Notes: generated from the letters alone by a model not told the origin. DNA of 25,590 bases from Byssochlamys sp. IMV 00236 (GCA_001931875.2 MSJH02000558.1:1-25590); one strand, 5' to 3'; shown: positions 9,726 to 20,418, numbered from the stretch's first letter. Made by a program: numbers and translations.

Positions 9726-10276
9726 TATTATTATAATTGATTAAGTCTGGCCTTTGACCGCTTTTTTCCTTTTAATGAAGCTTCAGCCACATTCTCTATT
9801 ATGGGCTTTTTTTATTTCCAGGTATTGAAATAAGCGCTGATGAAAGCAATGTTTGCTTATAAAAGTATGGAGGAAAACTTCCGATCTAACAAGCAACGAT
9901 CTCTATGGCTTACTAAAGTTCACCACATGTTTAGATAGTAAGGCTCAGTATTATCGTTGCCTTTAGTATCAAACAAGTTACCACCTGATACAAGTCTCAA
10001 AGTTAAATCAATACACCCTTGCTTGATTTATGTTTATAAATTGATCTTTAGCTGTAACTTCCCCCTTGATATGAATGCTAAATTAGAGCAATTTTGAAAA
10101 TATGTTGTACAACCTTCTATTTTAAGCTTCTTATTTTTACTTGATTTCAAGTTCCCCCTTCTCTTCTTTTTTCGTTTTCTTTACATCTCTTATTTCATAA
10201 AGAACATCTCTTTATGTAAGCTACTTAGATGCCGTTAGTTATAAGCACTAACCTTTCTCTCTTTTCGTAAAGAACG
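9726..10276. promoter_or_regulatory. intergenic, coronin promoter region
   Basis: The 150 bp before the coronin ATG are pyrimidine-rich (CCCCTTCTCTTCTTTTTTCG at 10154-10173 and further CT runs), as in front of several genes here. The minus strand at about 10010-9890 shows a loosely coherent coding-like stretch that may belong to the adjacent recombinase relic, but I cannot support it. Confidence 0.35.
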
Positions 10277-12074
10277 ATGGCTTTTTTCGTTCGTCCTTCC
10301 AAGTATCGCCATGTCTATGGTACATGTGCCAAGAGAGACTATTGTTATGACAATCTCCGTGTAAGCGCAAATGCTTGGGATACAAATATTGTCAAAGTCA
10401 ACTCTGTAATAAGAACAAAAAAAAAAAATACGATATATCCTTGTTGATTTACATTCTTCCTCCTCTTTTTTTTTGCTATAGCGTTTCTTGTCTATTAACT
10501 GGCAAGCTTCTGGTGGTGGTGCCTTTGCTGTTATTCCTCTTTCTCAAGTTGGTAAGTTATAAAGCCTATATGTTGATACCCATCTCACTTTTCTTCCCCT
10601 TAAAGGCAAGTTACCTGAAAACTACCCCCTTTACCGAGGACATACTGGACCAGTCCTTGATACAGATTTTAATCCTTTCAATGATTATGTCGTCGCCTCT
10701 GGTGCAGAAGACAGCAAGGTTATGATCTGGAGCATCCCTGAAGAGTATGCTGAGGGACAAGAAGAAGTACAGCCTATCTTGAAGCTATCTGGTCACGGAC
10801 GGTAAGCAAAAAAAAAAAATCATAAAAAGAAACAGAGTGAACGATTGTGTACAGAAAAGTTGGCCAAGTGCTTTTCCATCCAACTGCAGACAATGTATTG
10901 GCATCTGCAAGTACTGATTTGACAATCAAGTTATGGGATATTGAAAAAGGAGTAGAAAAGCAGGAGATCACTGGGCACACAGAACTTATCCAGTCCATGT
11001 CTTGGAACTACAACGGATCCTTATTGGCCACAACTTGCAGAGATAAAAAGCTTCGTGTATTTGACGTGCGCGCTAACAAGGTCGTACAAGAGGGTCCTGG
11101 TCACCAAGGCATCAAGGGTTCTCGTGTTGTCTGGATGGGTAACATGGATCGCTTGGCCACTACCGGTTTCTCACGTATGAGTGACCGTCAACTGAACCTG
11201 TGGGACTCAACAAACCTTAGCAAGCCTATTAAGTCTGAATTTTTGGATACCTCCTCTGGTGTGATTATGCCATTCTATGATCCAGATACCAAGATGCTCT
11301 ATCTTGCCGGAAAGGGGTAAGTTAAAGGGTTAATCTAGATCATAATCAACTCACATTGTTATAGTGACGGAAACATTCGTTACTTTGAATATGATAATGA
11401 TGAATTATACCTTTTGTCTGAATACAAAGCAATTGAACCTCAACGTGGCATGGGATTCATGCCCAAGAGAGGATTAAACGTGAACGAGTGTGAAGTAGCT
11501 AGAGCCTATAAAGTAGGACACTCTATTGTAGAACCTATCTCTTTCACTGTTCCCAGAAAGGTACATTTACTTTTTGCTTTAGCAGAGACTAACATTCAAC
11601 TTTTTATAGTCTGACGCTTTCCAATCAGACATCTTCCCTCCTTGCTTAAGCGACGAGCCTGCACTTACTGCTGATGAGTGGTTTGAGGGCAAGAATGCTG
11701 ATCCCAAACTTGTTGACCTTGAAGCAGGCTTTACTGCCAAGGCCAAGAAGGAATTTGTCCCTACGGCTGCTCCAGTGGAAGAAGTCAAAAATGAGCCTTC
11801 TTCACCTGTCAAAGAAAAGAATGTAGGTTTTCACATGATCAAATGCAATGTTCATATATATATAACTTATTACATCATGTAGTATCAAGAAGCATACCAC
11901 GAAATGCGTAAAGAAAATGATGATTTAAAGAACCAATTGTCTCAAAGGGATGTAAAGATCCGTGTGCTCGAAATTGAACTTGAAAAGCTTCGTACCGAAT
12001 TAGCCGAAGTGAGCTTAGCCAAGAAAACTGAAGAAGGAGAGTTACCACACTCAGGTAACGCTTTAGTTGAGTAA
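10277..12074 (+). CDS. CRN1: coronin, WD40 actin-binding protein
   Basis: Binds F-actin and the Arp2/3 complex and shapes cortical actin patches for endocytosis and tip growth. Seven exons (10277-10405, 10482-10551, 10606-10801, 10855-11316, 11365-11560, 11610-11822, 11883-12074) give 485 residues. The N-terminus carries the coronin signature FVRPSKYRHVYG, followed by NAWDTNIVKVNS and SGGGAFAVIPL. WD40 repeats follow (ASGAEDSKVMIWSIPEE, ASASTDLTIKLWDIE, ATTCRDKKLRVFDVR), then the C-terminal extension block MGFMPKRGLNVNECEVAR. From about residue 423 a leucine-spaced coiled coil (MRKENDDLKNQLSQRDVKIR) should trimerise the protein. Length fits short coronins; it lacks the long charged linker of yeast Crn1. 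Introns are 48-76 nt. The stop lies 71 bp from the convergent ATG3 stop. Confidence 0.95.
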
Positions 12075-12145
12075 AATAGGACCCTCTTTTCCCTTTTTAT
12101 TCTTTTGTAAACGTATAAAATAAAAAGTCTAATACATTCTCATGC

Positions 12146-13434
12146 TTAAGTACTGATTGTATGGTCATAATCAATAGTGGGAACAACCGAACTAAGGAAC
12201 TTGAGAAAGATAATCATGTATCTTTAAAGAAACGTGTTTTAGTGATACATCTTTTTTTTTTTGTTTGATAATGATAACTTACTGGTCTACACGAATACCA
12301 TTTTCCTCATCCTTGCTACTCATTCTTTCAATAATCTTCTTCATGACTTCAGCATGCTTACAAGGATGAATGGAGGCCAAGTTGAGGGAAAGATGGGGGT
12401 GAGTCTCGATTGTTACAGTTTTCTTTACATAATCTTGAGATACGTCTTCAAACACTTGTGTAGAAGTAAGAGGACGTCTCTCTTCATCGTATCCAAATAA
12501 CCACATTCGAGGTGTTTGATAATACTTGTCGTAGGTTATAAAGACATCATATGTACGCACCTGCAGTACCTTATCACTAGATTAAAACCAGTTAGTTGCA
12601 TTCTACGTAATTCAAACCCATTTACTTTTTGCTTTTTGAGTGGTCAACTGCCTACAAAAGAAAAAAAGGAGTTAATCACTGATGCAACAGATCATATCAC
12701 GCGCTTACAGGATCATCCTCTTCTTCGACTTGGTCATCCATATCAGGTATATCATCCATGTTAGGTATGTCATCTAGGTCAGGTATCTTATCCAACTCTA
12801 GCTTTTCTAAACCTCGTTTGATCTCTGCTTCCTCCTCCTCTTCTGTCATGATCGTCTGAGCAATTTCTTCCATAGTTTTTGTAGCTAACAATAGTTTAGA
12901 CCATGAAATGATATGTTCCTAGTTACCTCTGTTGCTGTGAGTATACATCCAATCCTCTTCATCATGATCATCTGCTACTTGTGTCTCTGAGTCGTCCTCT
13001 GTGTATTCCATCTGACGAGCACGATGAAGACATGGAACTACATATAATGAATATAAGATAGATATGTTCTTTTATGTATTTACCATTGCGAGTCACCAAA
13101 AACTGTTTATCAGCAGGCAGATAGTCCTTTGTCTTTTCCTCTAGTCCTCCTTCCCTATATTTCAAAATGAGAATAGTCCTTCATTACTGTTTTTTGAAGG
13201 TACTCTACCATGACCAAGTTGGACACTTGTAAACAAGGAAGTCGCCTGCTGCTACAAACTATATAGACAACATTAAGAGTTTTGAATTTGGCTCATGTGT
13301 GTCCTTTTCTTTACCTCCTCAGGCGTAATGCACCCAGTTTCTTTAAACTTTGAATTCTTTAAAACAGGTGCAAGATAATCTCTCATTTTTTGAAAGTTGG
13401 AAAATACTTTGTTGTATGCGTCTTGTACTGACAT
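12146..13434 (-). CDS. ATG3: ATG3, E2-like enzyme of Atg8 lipidation
   Basis: Transfers Atg8 from Atg7 to phosphatidylethanolamine during autophagosome formation. Eight exons (13434-13315, 13258-13209, 13154-13084, 13037-12927, 12884-12709, 12651-12626, 12576-12283, 12221-12146) give 307 residues. The N-terminal block [20 protein letters not shown] and [19 protein letters not shown] are typical. A flexible acidic region at about 125-176 has repeated IPxMDD units. The E2 core reads [17 protein letters not shown], then [13 protein letters not shown] and [15 protein letters not shown], with the catalytic Cys at 257. The C-terminal exon encodes [17 protein letters not shown], as in the family. 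The last exon is short and is found only by splicing from CA|GTAAGT at 12283 to an AAAG acceptor at 12222. Introns are 42-61 nt. It converges with coronin and diverges from phosphoglucomutase. Confidence 0.95.
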
Positions 13435-14416
13435 TTTCAATAAAAAGAATAATAATAATAAAAAAAAGGGGAAAAAAAAAAAAAACCAAGTAGCTGCGTG
13501 AACAACTTATGCAATCTGTCCAGCTGACTTTTTTTTTCGTACAACGATGACCTATACGCGTAGAGAAAGTTCCTCGTAATGTTGATTAACCTGGTGTATA
13601 TGCGAATTATTCGTATTACAAGAAACTTGTTTTCATTTTGCCTGACTGTTTTTAAAAAGGGTAAACTCATCATTAGCCATCAAAAGACACTTCTTTAGCT
13701 TGTATTTAAATCAAATCTTTCTTTATTGTTATTTGCTAAATAACAAAAACTGACAACCTTTGAAGGTAATTGAAGTTTAAATTATATTTTGACCAGTTAT
13801 TTTAAAGTAACGAGCTGACATCCAATCCTCGACAGTGAAGAAGAGCATAGGAATATGATAGATCAAAATCTTTTTCTCCCCCCAAAAAAAAAAAAGAAAA
13901 GAGTACACCATTTCCATAAAGAGATGTCACGCTGACTTGTCGCTTTTCCATACAAATTGTATTATAAAAACTATAGAAATGCAACTATACATTCTGAAAA
14001 GACTCTATTCTAAGAATAAGACATCTCTGAGTACTGCTGTTGATGATATAATAAAAAGTCAAAATAATTCAATTCACAACCCCCAAAAGAAGGTTTTAGT
14101 TTTAAACATCCATTCTCAAACGGATGAAACTGACCTAAGCGGAAAATTATATATTTAATTATTCAACAAGGATATTTACTACAGAGACATGAACGCGTAA
14201 AAAAAAAAGAGAAGCACGGTGATGAATGATTACTATATTAGGTTCACCGTGACTATCACAGTCCATCTTTTGTTTCATTGGAATCTCCGGGTAATCTGGA
14301 AACAAAATGGGTGGCAAAAGAACAAACAGTACGCATAAAATACGTAATTCACTCGTATTTCTCTTTTTTTTTTTTTTTCTCTTTCTTTCTTTTTTATAAA
14401 ATAAAAAAAAGTTATC
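13435..14416. promoter_or_regulatory. intergenic between divergent ATG3 and phosphoglucomutase
   Basis: About 980 bp holding both promoters. Long A or T runs occur at 13478-13485, 13528-13536, 13886-13897 and 14362-14379. The 14360-14410 T/CT tract directly precedes the phosphoglucomutase ATG. A few 60-100-codon open frames overlap on opposite strands with no recognisable motif. No RNA gene seen. Confidence 0.35.
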
Positions 14417-16190
14417 ATGGTAAACATCCAAACTATTCCCACAAAGCCTTTCGAAGGACAAAAGCCTGGTACCTCAGGTCTTCGTAAACGTGTCAAAGTA
14501 TTCCAAGAAAAGAACTACACCGAAAACTTTGTACAGGCTATTCTTGAAGCTATTCCCGAATCTGATGGTGGTGCTAAAGGTGCTACTCTAGTCATTGGTG
14601 GTGATGGTCGTTACTATTCTAATGAAGTACTTCAAGTTATTGTTAAATGCAGTGTTGCACAAGGTGTAAGTATACCTCGAGGAGAAGAATACACGTAAAT
14701 GACACTTTAAAGGTATCCAAATTGATCGTTGGTCGTAATGGTATTGTCTCTACACCAGCAGCATCCAACATCATTCGTAAACATAAGGCTACCGGTGGTA
14801 TCCTCTTGACTGCTTCTCATAACCCAGGTGGACCTGATAACGACTTTGGTATCAAATATAACTGCTCCAACGGTGGTCCTGCTCCTGAATCTGTCACTGA
14901 TAGAATCTATGAAATCTCAAAGACTATCAAGGAACTTAAATTGGCAGACGTACCCGAAATTGACTTTTCCAAGTTAGGTACTCAAACTGTAGGCGACATG
15001 ACAATCGAGGTCATTGATGGTGTGGATGACTATGTTGAATTGATGAAGGACATCTTTGACTTTGACAGCATCAAGGAATTCTTCAAGAAGAATACAGACT
15101 TTAAGATGCTCTTTGATGGTATGAATGGTGTTACCGGACCCTATGGTTACCGTTTATTCGTTGAAGAATTCGGCTTACCCGAGTCTAACGTCATGCGCTG
15201 TAAGCCTCTTCCTGATTTTGGTGGTGGACATCCTGATCCTAACCTGACCTATGCTCACGACTTGGTGGAAGCCGTTAACAAGCAAGGATTTGACTTTGGT
15301 GCTGCTTCAGATGGTGATGGTGATCGTAACATGATCATCGGCAAGAACGCCTTTGTAACTCCCTCAGACAGTGTGGCCATCATTGGTCACTATGCCAAGG
15401 ACGCTATTCCTTACTTTAAGAAACATGGTGTCAACGGCCTGGCTCGTTCCATGCCCACCTCTCAAGCTGTAGATTTAGTAGCTAAAAAGATGGGAGTTGA
15501 GCACTTTGAAGTGCCCACAGGTTGGAAGTTCTTTGGTAATCTCATGGATGCTGGACGTTGCTCCATCTGTGGTGAAGAATCTTTTGGTACAGGCTCAGAT
15601 CATATTCGTGAAAAGGATGGTGTCTGGGCTATTTTAGGTAATGTTTACGTAATATGCACATAGCGCGTCGCTGACTTTTGATAAAAATAGCATGGTTGAG
15701 CATCATTGCGCATGTCAATAAGGAAAAGCGCGCAAGTGTGCAGGATATCCTTCAAGATCACTACAAGATCTATGGACGAAACTTCTTCTCTCGATACGAT
15801 TATGAAGAAGTCGACAGTAAAGGTGCTGAAGAAATGGTAGACTATCTTCGTGGATTAATCGAAAAGAACGAATTGGTTGATAAGACCTTTGGTGGATTTA
15901 CCGTAGCTGCAGCAGATGACTTTGAATACAAAGATCCTATTGACGGCAGTGTAGCAAAGAAGCAAGGTATTCGTATCGTCTTTAAGGATGGATCACGTAT
16001 TATCATTCGTCTATCTGGCACTGGCTCCCAAGGAGCAACGGTACGTCTTTATGTCGAAAAGTACACAAATGATGCCTCAGAATATACCAAGGACACACAA
16101 GCTGCTTTGAAGCCATTGATTGATGTTGCATTGGATTTGTCTCAGCTTGAAAAATACACTGGACGCAAGGAACCCACTGTGATCACTTAA
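14417..16190 (+). CDS. PGM: phosphoglucomutase
   Basis: Interconverts glucose-1-phosphate and glucose-6-phosphate through a phosphoserine enzyme in the cytosol, linking glycolysis to glycogen, trehalose and UDP-glucose for the cell wall. Three exons (14417-14665, 14713-15637, 15691-16190) give 557 residues, the normal eukaryotic length. The N-terminus [19 protein letters not shown] is typical. The phosphoserine loop TASHNPGG has Ser118; the Mg2+ loop DGDGDR is at 283-288; the sugar-binding [18 protein letters not shown] is at about 369-386; the phosphate-binding [15 protein letters not shown] starts at about 498. All four active-site loops are intact. Introns are 47 and 53 nt. A T-rich tract lies just upstream, and the ATG context is TATCATGG. 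Confidence 0.97.
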
Positions 16191-16424
16191 AAATAATAAT
16201 AAAATTCCTGCAGAGCATTTCTTAATATTCTTTGATAAAATTTGCAATATGTCTTGTAAGAGTCATAAGCCCTATTAAACTTAAAGATAACTCTGGAAAC
16301 GTGGAATGTACAGTCTTTGATATACAAGATCTGGACTGTGGGATCAATTGACAATTGGGTTGCATATATCATTTAAGAACAACTTTTTGTTTGTACGCGG
16401 TAAGGTAGTACACAAAAGGTGTAA

Positions 16425-16766
16425 TGCAATGCCTCGAGACTTATTGCTAAAGTGGTGAGTCATACAGACTTGTCCGGTTCACCAAGCAATGAGGTTGATT
16501 GAACTGAAGTTAGTGCAAGATACATTACAAACAATCGTAATACTAGTGACGGCTTAATTGATGGCACTGCTCTTCTACTCAAATACATCAGCCTTAGCTA
16601 TTACAAGCCGTTACCTAATACCGATCCAATAAAAGAAGCAGCTCATCTGCGGTTGATGTTTGACGAGAAGAGAAAGATGGCAAAAGGAAACCGTCCATTG
16701 TTTCACGTTTTCTCGAAAATACCGCAATGGAAAAAAACGATTGGACATTATAAATATGGTACTTAA
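16425..16766 (+). pseudogene. unrecognised decayed coding-like stretch
   Basis: A frame of 114 codons interrupted once by TGA at 16500-16502 and ending in TAA. It has no usable ATG at its start. The residues look protein-like on both sides of the stop (ASRLIAKVVSHTDLSGSPSN before it; TSDGLIDGTALLLKYISLS and PLFHVFSKIPQWKKTIGH after it). I do not recognise the family. The opposite strand is also fairly open here, so the sense strand is uncertain. Likely a relic of a gene or transposon. Confidence 0.35.
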
Positions 16767-16863
16767 ATATCAAGAATCAGAAACTTGAATCCTAGTTTTC
16801 GGTTCTTACAACAGATGAAAGAATAGAGGGTGGTTCATCCTCTAAAGTCAATGATAATAAAGC

Positions 16864-17056
16864 TTACATTTTTTTGAACTCTGCTATTGTTGAAACTTGA
16901 CCACCATCAAGTCGCCTCAGAAACTGCAAGAGTTCATTAGTATCCCATATGATACAATAATTCTTCTCAGTTCCTACCCGTCTCAGGCAGTCGAATCAGT
17001 AATCCCTGCATCACTTTTTTTGCTCCTTCCCTCCTGTTTCCTGCGTTCAAATCCAT
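16864..17056 (-). pseudogene. decayed coding-like fragment, possibly recombinase core
   Basis: The minus strand reads MDLNAGNRREGAKKVMQGLL IRLPETGRN to a stop, then one frame over GTEKNYCIIWDTNELLQFLR followed by QVSTIAEFKKM and a stop at 16864. The WDTNELLQFLR pattern resembles the start of tyrosine-recombinase core domains in eukaryotic elements, but this is weak. The frame break marks it as decayed or as two exons. Confidence 0.3.
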
Positions 17057-17383
17057 TCGTCACTGATAATTGAGTGCACACTATTCTAATCTGGTGACAT
17101 GTGCTTCATGGCTATCCTCCTTCTGACCTTCTGAAGCTGCCGTAAGGGTAACGTGAGTACTGCTTCGTGCCTATTCTGAACTGTGCTTACAAGACTATTA
17201 ATGAATCGTTAATATTTAACTTTTTTTTTCTTTCTGTTGCCCTCTGAGTGTTTTAAGAAAGAAAATAGATGCTCTACATTGTGAATGGAAGGATGCTGCT
17301 GATGAGGTTACATTTATCACAAATTTAGAAAGCTTAAATTTTGTTTTCTGTAGCTTTGCTTTTTTTTTTTTTTTTCTTTCTCA
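17057..17383. promoter_or_regulatory. upstream region of the CDC26-like gene
   Basis: No gene seen. A T run at 17358-17375 followed by CTTTCTC sits directly before the ATG, the same pyrimidine-rich leader seen before phosphoglucomutase and coronin. Confidence 0.35.
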
Positions 17384-17590
17384 ATGATTCGAAAACCTCC
17401 CACTGCAGTGACATTAACACCTGTCGACATTGAGTCATTTAAAAAAATAACAGGGCAAAAGAAAGAAAACAATAGTCATAGTACCAGTACCAGTGCCAGT
17501 AATAGTCCTAGTCAAATATTAGATAATGTATTTCAAGGAAGGGCTATTGAAAGAGAGCAAGACTTGACAAGCAGATTAGGCCTAGAATGA
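17384..17590 (+). CDS. CDC26: CDC26-like subunit of the anaphase-promoting complex
   Basis: Small intronless gene of 68 codons. The N-terminus MIRKPPTAVTLTPVDIESFK follows the APC/C subunit Cdc26 pattern (basic MLRRxPT, hydrophobic strand, then a DIE.FE helix). In that family this segment threads through the TPR superhelix of Apc6/Cdc16 and stabilises it. The middle is a low-complexity Ser/Thr/Asn linker, and the end, REQDLTSRLGLE, resembles the short conserved C-terminal R..RIG/L motif of fungal members. Length fits the family. The ATG follows a pyrimidine tract and is the only possible start. The kelch gene starts 124 bp downstream on the same strand. Identification rests on short motifs, so it is good but not certain. 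Confidence 0.75.
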   Translation: MIRKPPTAVTLTPVDIESFKKITGQKKENNSHSTSTSASNSPSQILDNVFQGRAIEREQDLTSRLGLE

Positions 17591-17714
17591 GATTGAGAGT
17601 AGAAGGTTTTAATAAAAACTGATTTTTTTCTTCTTTACACGAACGGCTTTATACATAAAAGCAGCCCTTCTTTCTCCTTTTTCTTTTCTTTTTTTTCTCT
17701 TGTTGATTTGTTTT

Positions 17715-19633
17715 ATGATACAATTTGCATTTATTCTCTTTCTTAAATATGCTGAATGTTATACTGCAGTAGGTCGGTTTGCCCATTCTGCAGTTCAATT
17801 GAACGATAGGTAATCTACTACTCTTTAAACCTTGAGCCATTTTGATAACGCATGAAAGTGGTACGTAGTATACTCTTTTATGGTGGAGATGGATCTATCA
17901 ACCCAAACGACGACAACAGTACCCATTACTTATCTGATCTAGCCATTCTCCCTGTCCATTCGCCATTTTCAGTAACCAGTCCTCCTTGGAGCACAGCCTC
18001 AGGCCTACAAAGCTCTCTTGGCGGGCCCTCTGTGCGAGCTCACATTGCTTTCACGGGCGGATTAAATGGCGATAACATGCTTATCATTGGTGGCGTCATG
18101 CCCAACCAGATGCCAATTGATGAAGAACCTACAGCATACACCTATGACATCGACTTGGGTAGATGGAATTCGTTCTCCTTACCGAGAGAAAATCGATTAA
18201 ACCGGCAAGGTGCCGGATGCACGGTAACAAAAAATGGGACAGCCTATGTAAGCCTGAAGACCGTCATAGTTCTTTTTTTATATTGTGGATTAATCGGGTT
18301 AGAGGTAGATTTGGGGAGGTAAACGATCAGCTCGAGTACCAATTCATGTTATGAACCTGCCTGCCAATATCTATCGCTTCGATTCTGTTCACCCTGAGAA
18401 CTCATCATTCATCCCACTTACAGTGAACCCTCCTCTTCGATACGCTCATACACAGACATTGATCGCAAATGACAGAATCGTGATACTTGGTGGGTTCGAT
18501 GGGTTGACAGGAAACGCCATTTCCCTCTCGGATGTTTGGGTATTTGACATAAAAGCATCCAACTGGACTCACATTACAGCAGAATTAGATAGAGATAATA
18601 AGCCTGAAAATCGAAGTAGTCATAGTCAAGTGCTCATGCCTGATGGTTACTCCATTCTAATGTAAGTCGTCAAATAATACCACGTACATAAAGTATATGT
18701 ACCTTGTCGTATGTCTGTTGTATAAATTTATTTTATAGTTATGGTGGATACGATGGATATCATGTATACAATGACGTCGCTGTCTTGGACACACGTACTT
18801 GGAAATGGACAGTGAAGAATACAAATGCAGCATTACAAGGAAGAGCGGATGTAAGTCTAGCTTTATATTACTTTTACTTTGTTTTTTATTTATTATCTTT
18901 AGCATACAGGTAAAAAGAGAGAGAGAGATTGCCCCCTTTCTTGTTATAAAAGCAATAAGGAAACGTTAATAACATTATAAAAGCTACGCTGGTTGGTACA
19001 AATATGATCGTTGCCTTTGGTTTCTCTGGTGTCTCGACATCGTTAACTGTCATGTCAGATATTGAAGTTCTGGATATCAACACATGGAGCTGGACATCCG
19101 TTTACACCCCTTCAGGCTTACCTTTTTCAGATGATACTGACAGTGGAGCAATACAAAGAACTGATGACACAAGTAGCTATCCTTCTTTAGCAATTATTGC
19201 CGGTGCAGTCACCGGAGGGCTTGTCGTTTTTATCTTAATTTTGATAGCCTTTTATTTGCTCAATGTATACCAGCAAAGGACCAGATCATCATCGTCATCA
19301 GTAGCAAGGGTGCACTCACTGCCTTCCTCTATAACCATTTCGGAAATAAAAAGGCATGACAACGGTCCTAAAAGATCTGACACCATTGGCACGTCAACAA
19401 CTGTTGTTGCAAATGACACATCGCCAGTAACCGTGCTTCCGTCTCCATGGAAAGATACACAGGAATGGGGTTATTCTACCATACCAAAGGCTGTTCATAA
19501 ACCGGATGATACATGCAGTCAACGTCAAAGTGTCCTTGAAGTGGCCGAGGACCAAGAAATTGAGGAGGAAGAATATTTTGACAGACAAGAGTTCATTCTA
19601 TTATCTGATGAAGTGTGTCAGCAAGAATTCTGA
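17715..19633 (+). CDS. kelch-repeat single-pass membrane protein
   Basis: Six exons (17715-17809, 17869-18247, 18309-18661, 18739-18850, 18903-18909, 18984-19633) join in frame to 531 residues. A short hydrophobic N-terminus (MIQFAFILFLKYAECYTA) looks like a signal peptide. Kelch blades follow, with paired glycines and the usual Tyr/Trp spacing: RFAHSAVQLNDSILFYGGDG, MLIIGGV, AYIWGGKRSARVP, DRIVILGGFDGLTG, YSILIYGGYDGYHVYNDVAV and NMIVAFGFSGV. A linker rich in Asp, Ser and Thr leads to one membrane span (about 384-409, LAIIAGAVTGGLVVFILILI). The cytoplasmic tail of about 120 residues is Ser/Thr-rich and ends acidic. A type I topology with an extracellular propeller is inferred. The ligand is unknown; galactose-oxidase-like enzymes share the fold, but no copper ligands are evident. 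Exon 5 is a 7-nt microexon. Confidence 0.88.
18903..18909 (+). other. 7-nt microexon (exon 5 of the kelch gene)
   Basis: TTTAG precedes CATACAG, which is followed by GTAAAA. Including it yields Arg-Ala-Asp-His-Thr-Ala-Thr-Leu-Val-Gly, the expected kelch pattern of His before a hydrophobic strand. Without it the frame shifts. Confidence 0.85.
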
Positions 19634-19853
19634 ATAACTTAATAAATCAAAGCTCTTGACTCCCCCTGTTTTTTCTCGTTTTCATGTTTTTACTACTAAT
19701 TGATTGGATTGACTACAAGTTGGTTTATACTTGCAGAGCTTCAATACCACGACATCAGGATACAAAATACAAACAAGATATGTGAACAAATTTGCAAAGA
19801 CTTTATTTCGCTTATAAGAAAAGAGAAAAAGGACAGGGCTAATCATAGCCAAA

Positions 19854-20297
19854 TTATTTGTTCTTGTAGATGATTTCAAACTTGTCCCAGTTAGGATCCT
19901 GGTGGGCCCCTTTCTTGACTACAATATAAGCACGATCATTCTGATAGTGAGGCCACCATTCTGCATCTTGTCCCTTGTTTTTGTTATAAATTCTCTTGGT
20001 GTTCGTATCGTATGTCCATTGAAACTCAGGACTGCGTTCGTTTGGCTTTTGCATCAAGACAGTGACATTGGGTAAGCCAGGGTCAGAGTTATCATAACCA
20101 ATGAGGTGACCAGTAAAGACATTCACGAGCTGGTTATTATCATCAAAATACCAGACTTGCTTGCCATCGTAGTCATTGGCCTTCTTTGGTTCCACGGTAA
20201 GATGAGAGTTGATCTGGCTACTGTTACTAGTAACGCCAACGTATTTCTTGCCATCGTCACCGATTTGTCTGATGTAGAAGAGTCTGTTGTGTTCCAT
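19854..20297 (-). CDS. small ricin-B-type beta-trefoil lectin-like protein
   Basis: Intronless gene for 147 residues with no signal peptide or membrane span, so probably cytosolic. The sequence has the three-lobed pattern of a single beta-trefoil: FYIRQIGDDGKKYVGVT; QVWYFDDNNQLVNVFTGHLI; FQWTYDTNTKRIYNKNKG followed by a Trp-rich segment near the end. The QVW and FQW positions resemble the QxW motifs of ricin-B-like lectins. Fungal proteins of this type bind galactose or GalNAc glycans, often as storage or defence lectins; sugar specificity cannot be read here. A TATA-like element lies 114 bp upstream of the ATG. The kelch gene converges on it, with stops 220 bp apart. A related beta-trefoil family such as a fascin-like or protease-inhibitor fold is the main alternative. 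Confidence 0.72.
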   Translation of the reverse strand: MEHNRLFYIRQIGDDGKKYVGVTSNSSQINSHLTVEPKKANDYDGKQVWYFDDNNQLVNVFTGHLIGYDNSDPGLPNVTVLMQKPNERSPEFQWTYDTNTKRIYNKNKGQDAEWWPHYQNDRAYIVVKKGAHQDPNWDKFEIIYKNK

Positions 20298-20410
20298 GAT
20301 GTACCTAATCGATACAAGTCAATAGGTGCTTTTGTTAGAGCGATTTAAAAGATATATTACTTTTACTTTGATGAGTGAAGAAGAAAAAAAAAGCGGGCCA
20401 AAAGATGGTC

Positions 20411-20418
20411 TATTTATA
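20411..20418 (-). promoter_or_regulatory. TATA-like box of the lectin gene
   Basis: The minus strand reads TATAAATA, 114 bp upstream of the lectin ATG at 20297, inside ATATAAATAG. It is the clearest TATA match before a gene in this window, and could mean strong or regulated expression. Confidence 0.45.

Noticed and set aside
13937..14158. 73-codon + frame in the ATG3/phosphoglucomutase gap
   Set aside because: Low-complexity Asn/Ser/Lys content, overlapped by equally long frames on the other strand.
14159..14461. 100-codon minus frame over the phosphoglucomutase 5' end
   Set aside because: It overlaps the true start of phosphoglucomutase in antisense and is rich in Lys and Phe from A/T runs.
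15990..16040. Gln in the phosphoglucomutase loop [11 protein letters not shown] as a possible defect
   Set aside because: As I recall, fungal phosphoglucomutases commonly have Gln here; the catalytic residues are intact.
17030..17060. GCGTTCAAATCC resembling a tRNA T-arm
   Set aside because: The bases on either side do not pair into a T stem, and no D or acceptor arm is visible.
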